Counted from the stretch's first letter, positions 1 to 8,460 are shown. The stretch is 26,516 bases of DNA from Bacteroidota bacterium (GCA_023399595.1 JAEWOR010000056.1:1-26516), one strand, 5' to 3'. Notes: a model not told the origin generated them from the sequence alone. Numbers and translations are program-made.

Positions 1-216
1 CATTCTCTAAAGCAAAATCCAAGATTAGAAAAACGAATCGAAACCGCAATTTCTCAATTAAACGGACAATTTTTAATTCATATTAATTTAGCAAAAACGT
101 TCCAAGGTTTAGCAACGAGAATTGCGTCAAAAATAACGCCTTTTACAATGATTCAGTATCTAAATTTTTTCGTTTTCAAAAGAAGTTTAAACAAAACAAA
201 AATTAATTTGTGCTAA
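1..216 (+). CDS. IS982-family transposase, C-terminal 71 residues
   Basis: The frame is open from base 1 to a TAA at 214-216. The peptide contains RIETAISQLNGQF, then a KTFQGLATRIASKI stretch and ends in an IQYLNFF segment. This follows the C-terminal pattern of IS982-type DDE transposases (R-[VI]-E-T-x-x-S-Q-L ... L-x-T-R-I-x-x-K-I ... L-Q-Y-[IL]-N-F), where the Glu of the ET pair is likely the last acidic catalytic residue. The start codon and the first catalytic residues lie before the window. The family call comes from remembered motif similarity, not a search. Confidence 0.65.
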   Translation, partial: HSLKQNPRLEKRIETAISQLNGQFLIHINLAKTFQGLATRIASKITPFTMIQYLNFFVFKRSLNKTKINLC

Positions 217-229
217 ATGCACAACGGGT
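1..229 (+). mobile_element. 3' end of an IS982-family insertion sequence (cut by window edge)
   Basis: The segment holds the tail of a transposase gene followed after 12 bases by GCACAACGGGT, which resembles the terminal inverted repeat of IS982-family elements (ends starting ACCC). The right end is placed at about 229 from that motif. The left part lies outside the window, so the element's completeness, partner repeat and target duplication cannot be judged. The family is inferred from the protein tail. Confidence 0.6.
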
Positions 230-421
230 TGGTTTTAGAATTTTCTGCAAGAATTATTTTTAATCGATTAATTTTCATAGGATGTTATTAGATTAACATT
301 TGGTGATAAATTTAATTAAAATTTCAATAACTTGAAATTTTGTTTTTTACCAATTCACCCATGTTTTTAAAGTTTTAATTTTACCAAACTTTCTTTAAAT
401 TTGATGAGCTAAAAAACACAA

Positions 422-1400
422 ATGCAAAAAATAAGTCTGTCTAAAAAGGAAATCCAAAATAGGCTCAATACCCTTAGAGTAAAACCTAAAGGATTAGAAC
501 CCCGTAAATATGGGATTACTACAAAATACTTTATTCAAAGTGAGAGTAAATGGGATAAAAGGATTGATTACGAAACCACTGTTAGGATGAATATCAATAA
601 TGGAATTGGAGAAATAGAAATCAATAAAGAAAATATTTTTTATAATCAACACGAACCAGATTTGATTAACGAAATTTTCTCTAATGCTATTACACTTGAT
701 GGCTTGCAAACCAAAAATCAATTTTGCCAAGGTTTGTTATTAGATGAAGGGCAAAAACACACCGAACATAAAAATGTTTTTCAAGTAGAAAAAGTGTATT
801 CTGCTTTTCATGATGGTAAAGCTTATCCTACTTATGCTGACGATGATCACCAACGTCAGCAAAAAGAAGCGGGAATTGCCACAACAGAAGCAAATAAACA
901 TGATACTGATGTAAGAAAATCTGATAAAACCGCATCAAATCCTTCTGCTGCACAACAATGGAAAGATGGTGTAGATTATAAAATTGTAAGCGATAAAGAA
1001 ATTACTTTAAAGCTTAGGTATTTGTATAATAAGATTTTTTTAGAAGGTAATATACGAAATAAATATGCCGCTGATATTGTAAATAATTTATGGTTATTCA
1101 ATTATTTCATTCTCAATGAAGGAAAATCACAAACTCATTTCTTACCAATAAGAACTTGTAGATATCCTAACCAGATTGCGAAGATTAAAGTTTATCCTGA
1201 TATTAGCTGGACATTTCATCTCAATTATGGAATGAAAAATCCATTATATTATCGAGATACATGGGTGCAGATTAGGCAACATAGAGTTGATGATGCCGTA
1301 ATTAAAGCTCAAGCAGTTGATATTGATGGATAGGATGGAAATATTGAAACAGAATTTAAACTTTCTATTGAAGCTAAATGGAATGGTACAGAAACCGCAA
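422..1400 (+). pseudogene. Hypothetical protein gene, interrupted by TAG and truncated
   Basis: An ATG at 422 opens 303 codons to a TAG at 1331-1333. The same frame continues past the TAG with protein-like sequence (DGNIETEFKLSIEAKWNGTE) until about 1400, where composition changes and the reading turns into Trp/Arg/Cys-rich text. The simplest reading is a CAG-to-TAG nonsense change in a longer protein whose 3' part was then replaced. Visible in the product are a hydrophilic middle (about residues 130-180) and an aromatic-rich C-terminal part with an LPI-x-x-C-RYPNQIAK stretch near residue 240. There is no signal peptide or membrane segment. I do not recognise the family and give no function. 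Confidence 0.55.
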
Positions 1401-1703
1401 AGGTATGGCGGATTGGAGGAACGACAAGCCGACCTCCTGTGTGCGGTGACGAAACAGTATGGATATGCTTGCATAACCATATTGGGGGAAGGAACTGGAG
1501 AAGGAGGGATTCAGAGTAAGGAAGAAATGGCAAAAACGGGTAAATAAGCCCGCAAAAAAATGATGCTTTACTTCAGATTCAAGAACCAAGAAATAAAACG
1601 TAAATGTGATGAGCGGAGGGAAATATAGCTGTATGACTGCATGACGGAAGCAGCTTTTCTTTATGTTCATTTTGGCTTGATCCAAAACGAACCAAAAAAT
1701 CAA

Positions 1704-1832
1704 GGCTTTAAAGACATCGCTAAAAATGGCTTATCCTTTTCTAAAAGAATCCAAACTCACTTCGTTCAAACAAGGATTCTTTCTTTTGCCTTGCTATTAA
1801 GCCATTTTTTTAGCGCAATTTCTTTAGAGGCC
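1704..1832. repeat. Long imperfect inverted repeat (about 130-nt hairpin)
   Basis: Nested complementary blocks line up in order: GGC.TTTAAAGA near 1704-1715 with its complement ending at 1832; GCTAAAAATGGCTTA (1719-1733 region) with TAAGCCATTTTTTTAGC (1798-1814); and AAAGAATCC (1744-1752) with GGATTCTTT (1774-1782). Internal bulges separate the blocks. A transcript in either direction could fold into one long stem. No flanking target duplication was noticed, so it may be a decayed MITE-like repeat or a structured RNA rather than an active element. Confidence 0.5.
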
Positions 1833-2105
1833 GGGTAAGAATGACTGCATTTTCAATTATAAAAAAGCTGCTGTAGGAAGAAAGGAATACGGCTATGCGC
1901 GTAAGTGAAAGGCCGAAGGTCGGCAGCCAATTTATTAAAAACTTAATGCCAATAAAAGAATTGGCTAAGGAAATGGAAAGCATTTTACTATAGGCAAGGG
2001 ACTACTCTATCTGCATCCTATTTGTGCAACCTATACATTGGGTGGGTGGGTTAAAAAGCGTTGGCAAGGAAAGGCAGTGAAAGGCTATGCCTGAAACGAG
2101 GAGAA

Positions 2106-2240
2106 GCATTTAACATAACGCCACATTATAGGCACAACACGTTGGCAGTTGCAGGAGCCCTTCGGCTGGCTCAGGACAGGCGAGCGGAAGCAATCCCCGA
2201 AGCGCAAGGCTGTGCGTATAATGTTTGTTATGTTATTTGC
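2106..2240. repeat. Imperfect inverted repeat with GC-rich loop
   Basis: The left arm (2106-2136) reads TAACATAAC, then ACATTATA, then GCACA. The right arm (2211-2240) is its complement, with about three mismatches and one indel over 30 bases. The loop of about 74 bases is GC-rich. The outer end of the left arm contains ATTTAAC, which fits the RYYYAAC half of an integron attC site, but the opposite end does not fit GTTRRRY. No function is assigned. Confidence 0.5.
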
Positions 2241-2267
2241 TGGGGGGCAAGAATAATTGGAAAAACA

Positions 2268-2543
2268 CTAATCGCTCCAAAATGACATTCGAATTCTATC
2301 ATCAAACAGATCAGGATTATCCTTTATATTACCAATTACTTCATAGGAATAATGAGGTGATTCTAATGACGATGAACCATCTCTACTAAGTAATGAAAAT
2401 TTTTCATTTTCAAATACCACTAATTCAATCTCTGAAAAACTAGATGTACTATTTCCATATAAAACTTTTAAAATATCACCTTCAAATATTTCAACACCTA
2501 ATTTATCATTAATTCCAGTTGATTTTTTAACTGATTTTTCCAT
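2268..2543 (-). CDS. YopX-like protein, short form
   Basis: This 91-residue protein carries the C-terminal signature of the YopX family. TGINDKLGVEIFEGDILKV (about residues 9-27) matches the family pattern TGL-DK-G-x-EI-[YF]-EGDI-[VL]-KV, and YEVIGNIKDNPDLF (about 67-80) matches YEVIGNIYENPEL. Family members are usually about 120-150 residues and begin with a RGK...W-x-Y-G segment, which is absent here, so this copy has either lost its 5' part or is a naturally short form. YopX proteins are common in phages and mobile elements of Firmicutes and Bacteroidetes, and their function is unknown. It lies 11 bases downstream of the Fic gene on the same strand and is probably co-transcribed. Confidence 0.6.
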   Translation of the reverse strand: MEKSVKKSTGINDKLGVEIFEGDILKVLYGNSTSSFSEIELVVFENEKFSLLSRDGSSSLESPHYSYEVIGNIKDNPDLFDDRIRMSFWSD

Positions 2544-2554
2544 TTAAATTACAT

Positions 2555-3658
2555 TTATATATTCAACGTATAAGCGATTGAACGTCCACCACCTGTTTGA
2601 GTGAAGGCTCCAATATCCACTAAATGTTGCAAATCTCTTGTGGCTGTTGCCTTGGATGTTTTATTAATGGAAATGTATTTTTTAGCAGTCATGCCTCCTT
2701 CAAAACCATTTTCTCCTTGATCTAACATTTTATGGATCGCTTTTAATTCTCGTTCATTTAACTCTTCTTTGAATTGATCAAAAAAAGCGGTTTTCTTCAG
2801 CGTAAATAAAACTACTTGTTTAGAATCCGATAAAGCATCTTGAAGAATTTCACAGAAGTACATCATCCAATGATCTATTTCTAAACTTCTTTGGGCTGAA
2901 TTCAGTTCGTTATAATAACTCGATTTAGACTTTTCAATAGATTTAGAAATACTGATGAATACAGGCGATTCTAACTTTTCAGCTAAGGCTTTTTCAGCAA
3001 TCGCACGCCCTATTCTACCGTTTCCATCTTCAAAAGGATGTAAGGTTTCAAAATATAAATGAGCTAAAGCTGACAATAACATTCCTTCACCAATTTTACC
3101 AATAGTTTCCGCTTTAAAATCATTATACCACTTGATGAAATTAGGAATTAATTGGGGTAAACCTTTTGAAGGAGGCGCTTCGTAATGAATTATAAAATCA
3201 CCATATTTTCCTGAAACCACTTGCATCGGTTCTGTTCCAGAACGAAATTGACCTGCATTGATTCCTTTTTCGGCGTTCATTAAAATAGAATGCCAATTCA
3301 ATAAAAGTTCTTCGGACATTGATTCTTGGAAGGTATTTTGAACCTCTATCATTAAATGTGCAATGGCATTGGCTTTTTGATTTCTATTATTTTGATGAAA
3401 ATCCTTAATCCCTAAATTGGCTTTCAGAGACGACATAACATCTTCACGGCTAAAATATTCCCCTTCAATTTCCGACGTTTTTAAAGCCTCCGAAAGTAAA
3501 ACTTCTGCAAAAACATCTTGTTTAGATTCTTGAGAAAAGCTTAGTAGCATTCCGTTTAGTTCGCCCAAATCATGAGCAAACTGCTGAATTAAAGGAAGTA
3601 ATTTCTGTTGATTAAACGTGAATTTTGGGAAGTCTTTATGTTGCCAAATATAGTTCAT
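2555..3658 (-). CDS. Fic family AMP-transferase with N-terminal inhibitory helix
   Basis: This 367-residue Fic protein is full length. The catalytic loop HPFEDGNGRIGR (residues 207-218) is intact, including the His that acts as base, the anion-binding GNGR and the second Arg. An inhibitory motif TSEIEG (61-66, pattern [ST]xxxE[GN]) lies before the core, so this is a class II, self-inhibited Fic enzyme that transfers AMP from ATP to hydroxyl groups of target proteins once inhibition is relieved. The N-terminal region resembles the DUF4172 domain of Fic proteins. The last 80 residues look like a winged helix (TAKKYISINKTSKATATRDLQ at 323-343), suggesting DNA binding. Its promoter region has two large palindromes that end at the ATG, which fits autoregulation. 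It lies downstream of hsdR on the same strand but with its own promoter. Confidence 0.85.
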   Translation of the reverse strand: MNYIWQHKDFPKFTFNQQKLLPLIQQFAHDLGELNGMLLSFSQESKQDVFAEVLLSEALKTSEIEGEYFSREDVMSSLKANLGIKDFHQNNRNQKANAIAHLMIEVQNTFQESMSEELLLNWHSILMNAEKGINAGQFRSGTEPMQVVSGKYGDFIIHYEAPPSKGLPQLIPNFIKWYNDFKAETIGKIGEGMLLSALAHLYFETLHPFEDGNGRIGRAIAEKALAEKLESPVFISISKSIEKSKSSYYNELNSAQRSLEIDHWMMYFCEILQDALSDSKQVVLFTLKKTAFFDQFKEELNERELKAIHKMLDQGENGFEGGMTAKKYISINKTSKATATRDLQHLVDIGAFTQTGGGRSIAYTLNI

Positions 3659-3686
3659 GAGCCGAATAAATTGGTTAATCGGCTCA
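3658..3686. promoter_or_regulatory. Fic operator, proximal palindrome
   Basis: Arms TGAGCCGAATAA and TTAATCGGCTCA (one mismatch) flank a 5-base centre. On the minus strand the palindrome fills the space between the likely transcription start and the ATG of the Fic gene and touches that ATG. There is no Shine-Dalgarno sequence, which is usual for Bacteroidetes. A bound protein here would block initiation or early elongation. Confidence 0.7.
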
Positions 3687-3715
3687 AATATACTAAAAAT
3701 ATTGAGCCGATTAAA
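3685..3715 (-). promoter_or_regulatory. Bacteroidetes-type promoter of the Fic gene
   Basis: On the minus strand a perfect -7 box TATATTTG (3685-3692) is preceded after 19 bases by TTTA (3712-3715), close to the -33 consensus TTTG. The spacing fits the sigma-ABfr promoter consensus. The -33 box lies inside the distal palindrome, and the -7 box touches the proximal one. Confidence 0.6.
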
Positions 3716-3732
3716 TTGATTAATCGGCTCAA
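3702..3732. promoter_or_regulatory. Fic operator, distal palindrome
   Basis: Perfect 13-base arms TTGAGCCGATTAA (3702-3714) and TTAATCGGCTCAA (3720-3732) flank the centre ATTGA. The half site is shared with the proximal palindrome, so one dimeric protein probably binds both. The C-terminal winged helix of the Fic protein is the nearest candidate; this is inference. Confidence 0.75.
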
Positions 3733-3773
3733 TAATTAAATTTTCTAAATAATATAAAACTTACAGACCCTTA

Positions 3774-6700
3774 TTATCCTCTTTCACTTAACTCATTAGC
3801 TAACATCTCCGCTTGTTTCAATACAGTTTCAGTCGCTAATAATTGCATATCGGGTGGATATCCATATTTACGTAATAATCGTTTTACAGCAACTTTTAGT
3901 TTTGCTCGTACACTTTCTTTAATGTTCCAATCGATGCTTGCGTTTTGTTTTATTGTGTTGGTTAATTCCACTGCTAATTCACGTAAGCGATCTTTTTGAA
4001 TTAACTCAATCGCACTATCATTATTAGCTACGGCAGTGTAAAAAGCATACTCGTATTCTGTTAAGCCCAACTTTTTAGGTTCGCTATCTAACTCGACAAT
4101 ATCTTTACTTAAATTGATCAGCTCATCAATAACTTCAGCAGCTGTTAGAATCTTATTGTGGTAGCGATTTATTGACTGCTCCAACATTTCCAATAACTTT
4201 TTACTTTGTACTAAATTGGATTTTGATCGGGATTTTATTTCATCATTCAATAATTTTTTCAAGACTTCCAACGCCACATTTTTATGTTGCATATCTTTCA
4301 ATTCCATTAAAAACTCATCGGATAATATAGAAATATCAGGTTTCTTAATTCCTGCTGCATCAAACACATCTATCACTTGATCAGAAACCAAAGCTTGATC
4401 AATCACTTGTCGAATGGTTGTTTCAATCTCTTCATCTGTTTTGCCCGATCCTGTAGTATCAAACTTTGCTAACCTTGCTTTAACGGCTTGGAAGAATGAA
4501 ATTTCATCTTTAGCATCCATTGCTTGATCATGCGGTATAGCAATAGCAAATGCTTTTGATAAAGCGGTTACTTCATTAATGTATCTTTTCTTGCCATCCT
4601 CTAGGCCTAAAATATGATCTTCGGCTGCTAAAATCATGGACAGTTTTTTAGATGTATCGGCATCAAAATAATCTTCATAAGGGAAACCATGATACATGGC
4701 CGAAATCACTTCAATTTTTTCTAACATCAAAGTTACTGCCTGTTCTTGTGCTACTGCTGGATCTCCTTTACCTCCCGCATCTGAATAGAAAGCTAAGGCT
4801 TTTTTCAAATCGGAAGCAATCCCTAAATAATCTACGATTAATCCTCCGGGTTTATCTTTATACACACGATTTACACGAGCAATCGCCTGCATCAGGTTAT
4901 GCCCTTTCATAGGTTTGTCGATATACAAGGTATGCATACTAGGAGCATCAAAACCTGTTAGCCACATATCACGAACAATCACTAATTCTAATTCATCATT
5001 AGGGTCTTTCATTCGTTCGGCCAGCATTCTACGTTGCTCTTTTGTTGTATGGAATTTAGCTAATTCAGGACCATCAGAAGATGCAGAAGTCATAATGACT
5101 TTAATCTTTCCTTTCTTCAAATCATCCGAATGCCATTCGGGTTTAATAGCAACTATCGCATTATACAAATCCGCCGCAATACGACGACTCATCGACACGA
5201 TCATTCCTTTCCCTTGAAACACTTCCTGACGTTGCGTAAAATGACCGACAATATCAGCAGCTATATTTTGAACACGTTGTTTCCCGCCAATCAAGGCTTC
5301 TAACTGTGTCCATTTACTTTTGGCTTTTTGAGTGGCTGTTAGATCTTCTTGATCCAATTCATCATCCAGCTCATCTACTAATTCCTTACCTTCTTCGGTT
5401 AGTTTTACTTTGGCTAATCTACTTTCATAGAAAATACGAACCGTTGCACCATCTTCTACAGCTTGTGCAATGTCATAGATATCGACATAATTACCAAATA
5501 CTGCTGGTGTATTGACATCCGTACTTTCAATAGGTGTTCCTGTAAAACCTAAATACGTCGCATTGGGTAAGGCATCACGCATATACTTGGCAAATCCATA
5601 CACGATTTTTTTACCAATTACATTACCGTTCTCATCCTTATCATCAACTGTTTTTGCACTAAAACCATACTGTGTACGGTGCGCCTCGTCTGCTATGACA
5701 ATAATGTTTTCTCTAGCCGATAGCGTTTCAAAAACGTTACCTTCTTCCGGTTGAAATTTTTGTATCGTTGTAAAAATTACGCCTCCTGAATTTACCTTCA
5801 ATAGGTCTTTTAACTGTTTGCGATCGGTTGCTTGAACAGGATCTTGACGCAACAATTGCTTCGATGCTGCAAAAGTGTCGAATAACTGATCGTCTAAATC
5901 ATTACGGTCAGTGATCACTAAAATTGTGGGGTTATCTAAGGCTAATACAATTTTACCTGTATAAAACACCATAGACAACGATTTACCCGAACCTTGTGTA
6001 TGCCAAACCACACCACCTTTACGGTCGCCTTCGGGTTGATTTTTCACACCAGGTAAACCATAGCTTTCAGGAGATTCATTTAATAAATTCCCTAATGTTT
6101 GTTTTGAGATAAAACCAGAAGCTCTTTTGGTTGATTCTACCGCACGATTTACTGCATAATATTGGTGATACGCTGCTAATTTCTTTACTGTTTGAACGGT
6201 AACAATACCTTCAGCGTCTTCTTTTCTAAATTTCTCAAAAACCACAAAATGTCTAACCAAATCCAATAATACGCTTGGCTGCAACATTCCTTTAATCAAT
6301 GTTTCTAATTGGCTGATTTGTTTAGATGCTTCTGAAATGCCATCAGTTGTTTTCCAAGCCATAAAACGACTCAAACCTGCTGAAATCGTTCCTGCTTTCG
6401 CTTCCAATCCATCGGAAATAACCGAAAAAGCATTGAAAGTAAACAAAGATGAAATCATTGCTTTGTAGGTTTCTATTTGTCGGAAGGCAGACTGAATGGT
6501 GGTTTTATCATCCGTAGCGTTCTTTAATTCGATCACAACCAATGGTAAGCCATTGACAAAAAGAATGATGTCTGGTCTTTTATTAACTCCGTTTTCTACG
6601 ATTGTGAATTGATTGACTACTAAAAATTCGTTGTGTAATGGATTTTCAAAATCTATTAAAAACACACGATCTCCACGTTCTTGCCCATCTACACGTTTGG

Positions 6701-6989
6701 TGACCGGAATACCTTCCGTTAGTAAACGATGAAAGGTTTCGTTGTTGGATAAAACATCAGGCGAAGCAATACGCAAAGTTTGCTTTACTGCATCTTGTTG
6801 TGCATCTGTAGGAATCGTTGGATTGATACGACGAACCGCATTTTCCAATCGTTGTTTTAACACCACTTCTTCAAATGATGTTCTTTCTATATCCCCTGCA
6901 TCAGGAGCTAAATGAACCCCATTGATATACGTATACCCCTGTTGCTCTAATAATGCTATAGCGAGTTGTTCTATTTCGTTTTCGGTCAT
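3774..6989 (-). CDS. hsdR: Type I restriction enzyme, R (endonuclease/translocase) subunit
   Basis: This 1071-residue HsdR appears complete. The N-terminal nuclease domain shows the PD-(D/E)xK core: D140 in RPDII, then E154-L-K156. The SF2 translocase motor follows with Walker A GSGKS (about 333-337), DEAH (about 434-437) and motif III-like GFTGTPI. Motif VI (QAIARVNRVYKDKPGG) lies in the second RecA lobe, and a helical C-terminal region contacts the methylase core. The subunit pulls DNA past the bound complex and cuts unmodified DNA far from the recognition site. It starts 26 bases after higA in the same direction, whereas in simpler loci hsdR follows hsdS directly. A copy of its first codons lies at 8605-8625. 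Confidence 0.95.
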   Translation of the reverse strand: MTENEIEQLAIALLEQQGYTYINGVHLAPDAGDIERTSFEEVVLKQRLENAVRRINPTIPTDAQQDAVKQTLRIASPDVLSNNETFHRLLTEGIPVTKRVDGQERGDRVFLIDFENPLHNEFLVVNQFTIVENGVNKRPDIILFVNGLPLVVIELKNATDDKTTIQSAFRQIETYKAMISSLFTFNAFSVISDGLEAKAGTISAGLSRFMAWKTTDGISEASKQISQLETLIKGMLQPSVLLDLVRHFVVFEKFRKEDAEGIVTVQTVKKLAAYHQYYAVNRAVESTKRASGFISKQTLGNLLNESPESYGLPGVKNQPEGDRKGGVVWHTQGSGKSLSMVFYTGKIVLALDNPTILVITDRNDLDDQLFDTFAASKQLLRQDPVQATDRKQLKDLLKVNSGGVIFTTIQKFQPEEGNVFETLSARENIIVIADEAHRTQYGFSAKTVDDKDENGNVIGKKIVYGFAKYMRDALPNATYLGFTGTPIESTDVNTPAVFGNYVDIYDIAQAVEDGATVRIFYESRLAKVKLTEEGKELVDELDDELDQEDLTATQKAKSKWTQLEALIGGKQRVQNIAADIVGHFTQRQEVFQGKGMIVSMSRRIAADLYNAIVAIKPEWHSDDLKKGKIKVIMTSASSDGPELAKFHTTKEQRRMLAERMKDPNDELELVIVRDMWLTGFDAPSMHTLYIDKPMKGHNLMQAIARVNRVYKDKPGGLIVDYLGIASDLKKALAFYSDAGGKGDPAVAQEQAVTLMLEKIEVISAMYHGFPYEDYFDADTSKKLSMILAAEDHILGLEDGKKRYINEVTALSKAFAIAIPHDQAMDAKDEISFFQAVKARLAKFDTTGSGKTDEEIETTIRQVIDQALVSDQVIDVFDAAGIKKPDISILSDEFLMELKDMQHKNVALEVLKKLLNDEIKSRSKSNLVQSKKLLEMLEQSINRYHNKILTAAEVIDELINLSKDIVELDSEPKKLGLTEYEYAFYTAVANNDSAIELIQKDRLRELAVELTNTIKQNASIDWNIKESVRAKLKVAVKRLLRKYGYPPDMQLLATETVLKQAEMLANELSERG

Positions 6990-7015
6990 GGTTGATTGGT
7001 TACATATTAGTTAAC

Positions 7016-8104
7016 TTAACTGAGGTTTAATTTTTTGAAAAAATTTCTCCCTACAGAGTAGTGAATTAATCCTTTTTTCTGTAATCGCCCTATAATTATA
7101 GCTGGATGCGTTACAAAACGTTCTGCAAATACTTTTACATCTTCCTCATAAATTACATCATTTGCTAACACTTCAGCTTCTTCTTCTTCTGAAAACGTCC
7201 ATTTTATTGCAAATTCATCTGCCTCTTTTTCTTTTTGTTTATCGTAATCAGAATATTCTATATCTTCTAAAAAGATCTCTTTTTTACCGTGTAATAAAAC
7301 GTGTCCAACCTCATGGAAAAAGGTAAACCAGAAACGATCGTTTTGGTTATAACGTCCTGTTAATTGGATTACTGGATGATTATTTATCCAACGAGTTGCT
7401 CCACTAATAGGTGCTTGTTTTACACAAGGCGTATAAATAATTTTCACACCCGCTTTTAAACACAATTGCTGTAATTGCACAAAGAAATCTTGTGGATGTA
7501 TTGCCATTACTTTTTTAATTTTAGGCAATTGCTCTAGCAACAATTGCTTATCAAAAGCTGGCGCTTCCATGCTATTGGCTTGTAGTTCACCTTGACGTAT
7601 CCAAGCTGATAAGGCATGAGGATTTTTAGTATTGTGCAATGAAATTCTAAAAGCAACCTTTAATTGTTGCTTATAGAAATATTCTTCCCAAGCTTCAGAC
7701 GAGCTTAATCCAAAGTACTTAAATAAGTGTACAACTTTTTCTTCAACTTTGGTTGTCGGAATTACCCAACCCAATTTAGCCATTTCAGCATATGGAAAAG
7801 CACGTGCCCAATCTTTTGCTAAGGCTATAACAGATTGTCGTTTTTGGCGGGCAATATATTCATCGTATTCGTATTGCTGTTTTAACCAAAATCGTGCAGG
7901 AATTTGTAAAACATCTTCAAACAAAATAGCCATATCAGAAGTAATGGCGCTTTCTCCTTTGAGTACAGCATTAATCGTTTTTTCGGGTTTACCTGTCCGA
8001 ATAGCAAATTCTTTAGGTCCCATGTTTATTTCTTCTAATTTTTCAGCTAAAGTTTCTCCAGGGTGGAATGCGATATCTAGAATGAATTCATTTTGTGGTA
8101 TCAT
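7016..8104 (-). CDS. higA: HigA-type antitoxin fused to an ImmA/IrrE-like metallopeptidase
   Basis: This protein has 362 residues, whereas ordinary HigA antitoxins have about 90-110. Residues about 12-75 form an XRE-type helix-turn-helix of the VapI/HigA kind (HPGETLAEKLEEINMGPKEF ... GKPEKTINAVLKG). Residues about 200-310 form an ImmA/IrrE-like zinc peptidase with HEVGH (264-268) and the downstream acidic ligand in EKEADEFA (about 292-299). It should neutralise the adjacent HigB toxin and repress the operon. The peptidase domain could cleave a regulator or the antitoxin itself, as ImmA and IrrE do, giving a damage- or infection-responsive release. The gene starts 21 bases after higB and is followed after 26 bases by hsdR. 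Family placement is firm; the regulatory role is inference. Confidence 0.85.
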   Translation of the reverse strand: MIPQNEFILDIAFHPGETLAEKLEEINMGPKEFAIRTGKPEKTINAVLKGESAITSDMAILFEDVLQIPARFWLKQQYEYDEYIARQKRQSVIALAKDWARAFPYAEMAKLGWVIPTTKVEEKVVHLFKYFGLSSSEAWEEYFYKQQLKVAFRISLHNTKNPHALSAWIRQGELQANSMEAPAFDKQLLLEQLPKIKKVMAIHPQDFFVQLQQLCLKAGVKIIYTPCVKQAPISGATRWINNHPVIQLTGRYNQNDRFWFTFFHEVGHVLLHGKKEIFLEDIEYSDYDKQKEKEADEFAIKWTFSEEEEAEVLANDVIYEEDVKVFAERFVTHPAIIIGRLQKKGLIHYSVGRNFFKKLNLS

Positions 8105-8125
8105 AATTTACTTCTTTAAGTGTTA

Positions 8126-8458
8126 TTAATGATAATCTTTAATTTCGATAACCTCTACTCCAAGTATTTCTACCCAAATATATTTACCGTGTTCATCTGT
8201 AGGAATAGGGTTTTCATGTGGCTTAAAAATTAAGCGATAGGGATGATCCAAGTCGCATGCCCATTGTCCTTTTCTGTCACCAACGAGTTCATGGAATCGT
8301 CCCGGCAAATGCCTTACGTCTTCTAATGTTTCTGCAACTCTCAAATCAGATAAACGTTGAAGTAACTTTTTACCTCTAAGCTGCCCTAATTCCTGAAAAC
8401 ATTTTCTTTGATCGTTAGCTATTTTTTTTAATTTTTTATCACCAAATGTTATATTCAC
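8126..8458 (-). CDS. higB: HigB/RelE-type toxin
   Basis: This 110-residue protein of the RelE/HigB killer fold should be a ribosome-dependent mRNA endonuclease. The family signature is clear: LEDVRHLPGRFHELVGDRKGQWACDLDHPYRLIF (about residues 46-79) contains the conserved basic and aromatic residues, followed by a C-terminal strand ending in IEIKDYH. Toxin before antitoxin is the HigBA order. The start is a GTG at 8458, chosen because the MNITFGDKKLKKIAND beginning fits the family and no closer ATG exists. A perfect -7 box lies only two bases upstream, so the mRNA may be leaderless. The pair sits inside a type I restriction operon and could stabilise it or act as a second line of defence. Confidence 0.88.
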   Translation of the reverse strand: MNITFGDKKLKKIANDQRKCFQELGQLRGKKLLQRLSDLRVAETLEDVRHLPGRFHELVGDRKGQWACDLDHPYRLIFKPHENPIPTDEHGKYIWVEILGVEVIEIKDYH

Positions 8459-8460
8459 TG

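Larger units (their letters stand above)
1401..2267. other. Gene-free mosaic stretch with inverted repeats
   Basis: Short open frames exist on both strands, but none has a convincing start, codon pattern or recognisable product. The stretch is patchy in composition: 2050-2260 is clearly more GC-rich than the rest of the window. It holds a long imperfect hairpin (1704-1832) and a second inverted repeat (2106-2136 with 2211-2240), described separately. It begins where the broken gene before it loses its protein-like reading, so it probably derives from insertion or deletion events. Confidence 0.5.

Noticed and set aside
295..310. A 16-base match (AACATTTGGTGATAAA) between the left flank and the start of higB.
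   Set aside because: In an AT-rich window of this size about one match of this length is expected by chance, and neighbouring bases and frames do not agree.
494..730. Minus-strand ORF of 78 codons opposite the first gene.
   Set aside because: It is a shadow of the plus-strand frame with no start signal and no recognisable product.
1309..1703. Overlapping ORFs on both strands after the broken gene.
   Set aside because: They are explained by the tail of the broken frame and by low-complexity sequence; no start or family is visible.
2106..2240. A true integron attC site.
   Set aside because: Only one end fits the RYYYAAC/GTTRRRY rule and no integron integrase or cassette array is present; kept only as an inverted repeat.
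1641..2285. Small plus-strand ORFs at 1641-1838 and 2061-2285.
   Set aside because: They lie across inverted repeats or GC-rich patches and their translations do not look like proteins.
4652..5754. Plus-strand ORFs inside hsdR.
   Set aside because: hsdR is intact with all motifs on the minus strand; these are antisense shadows.
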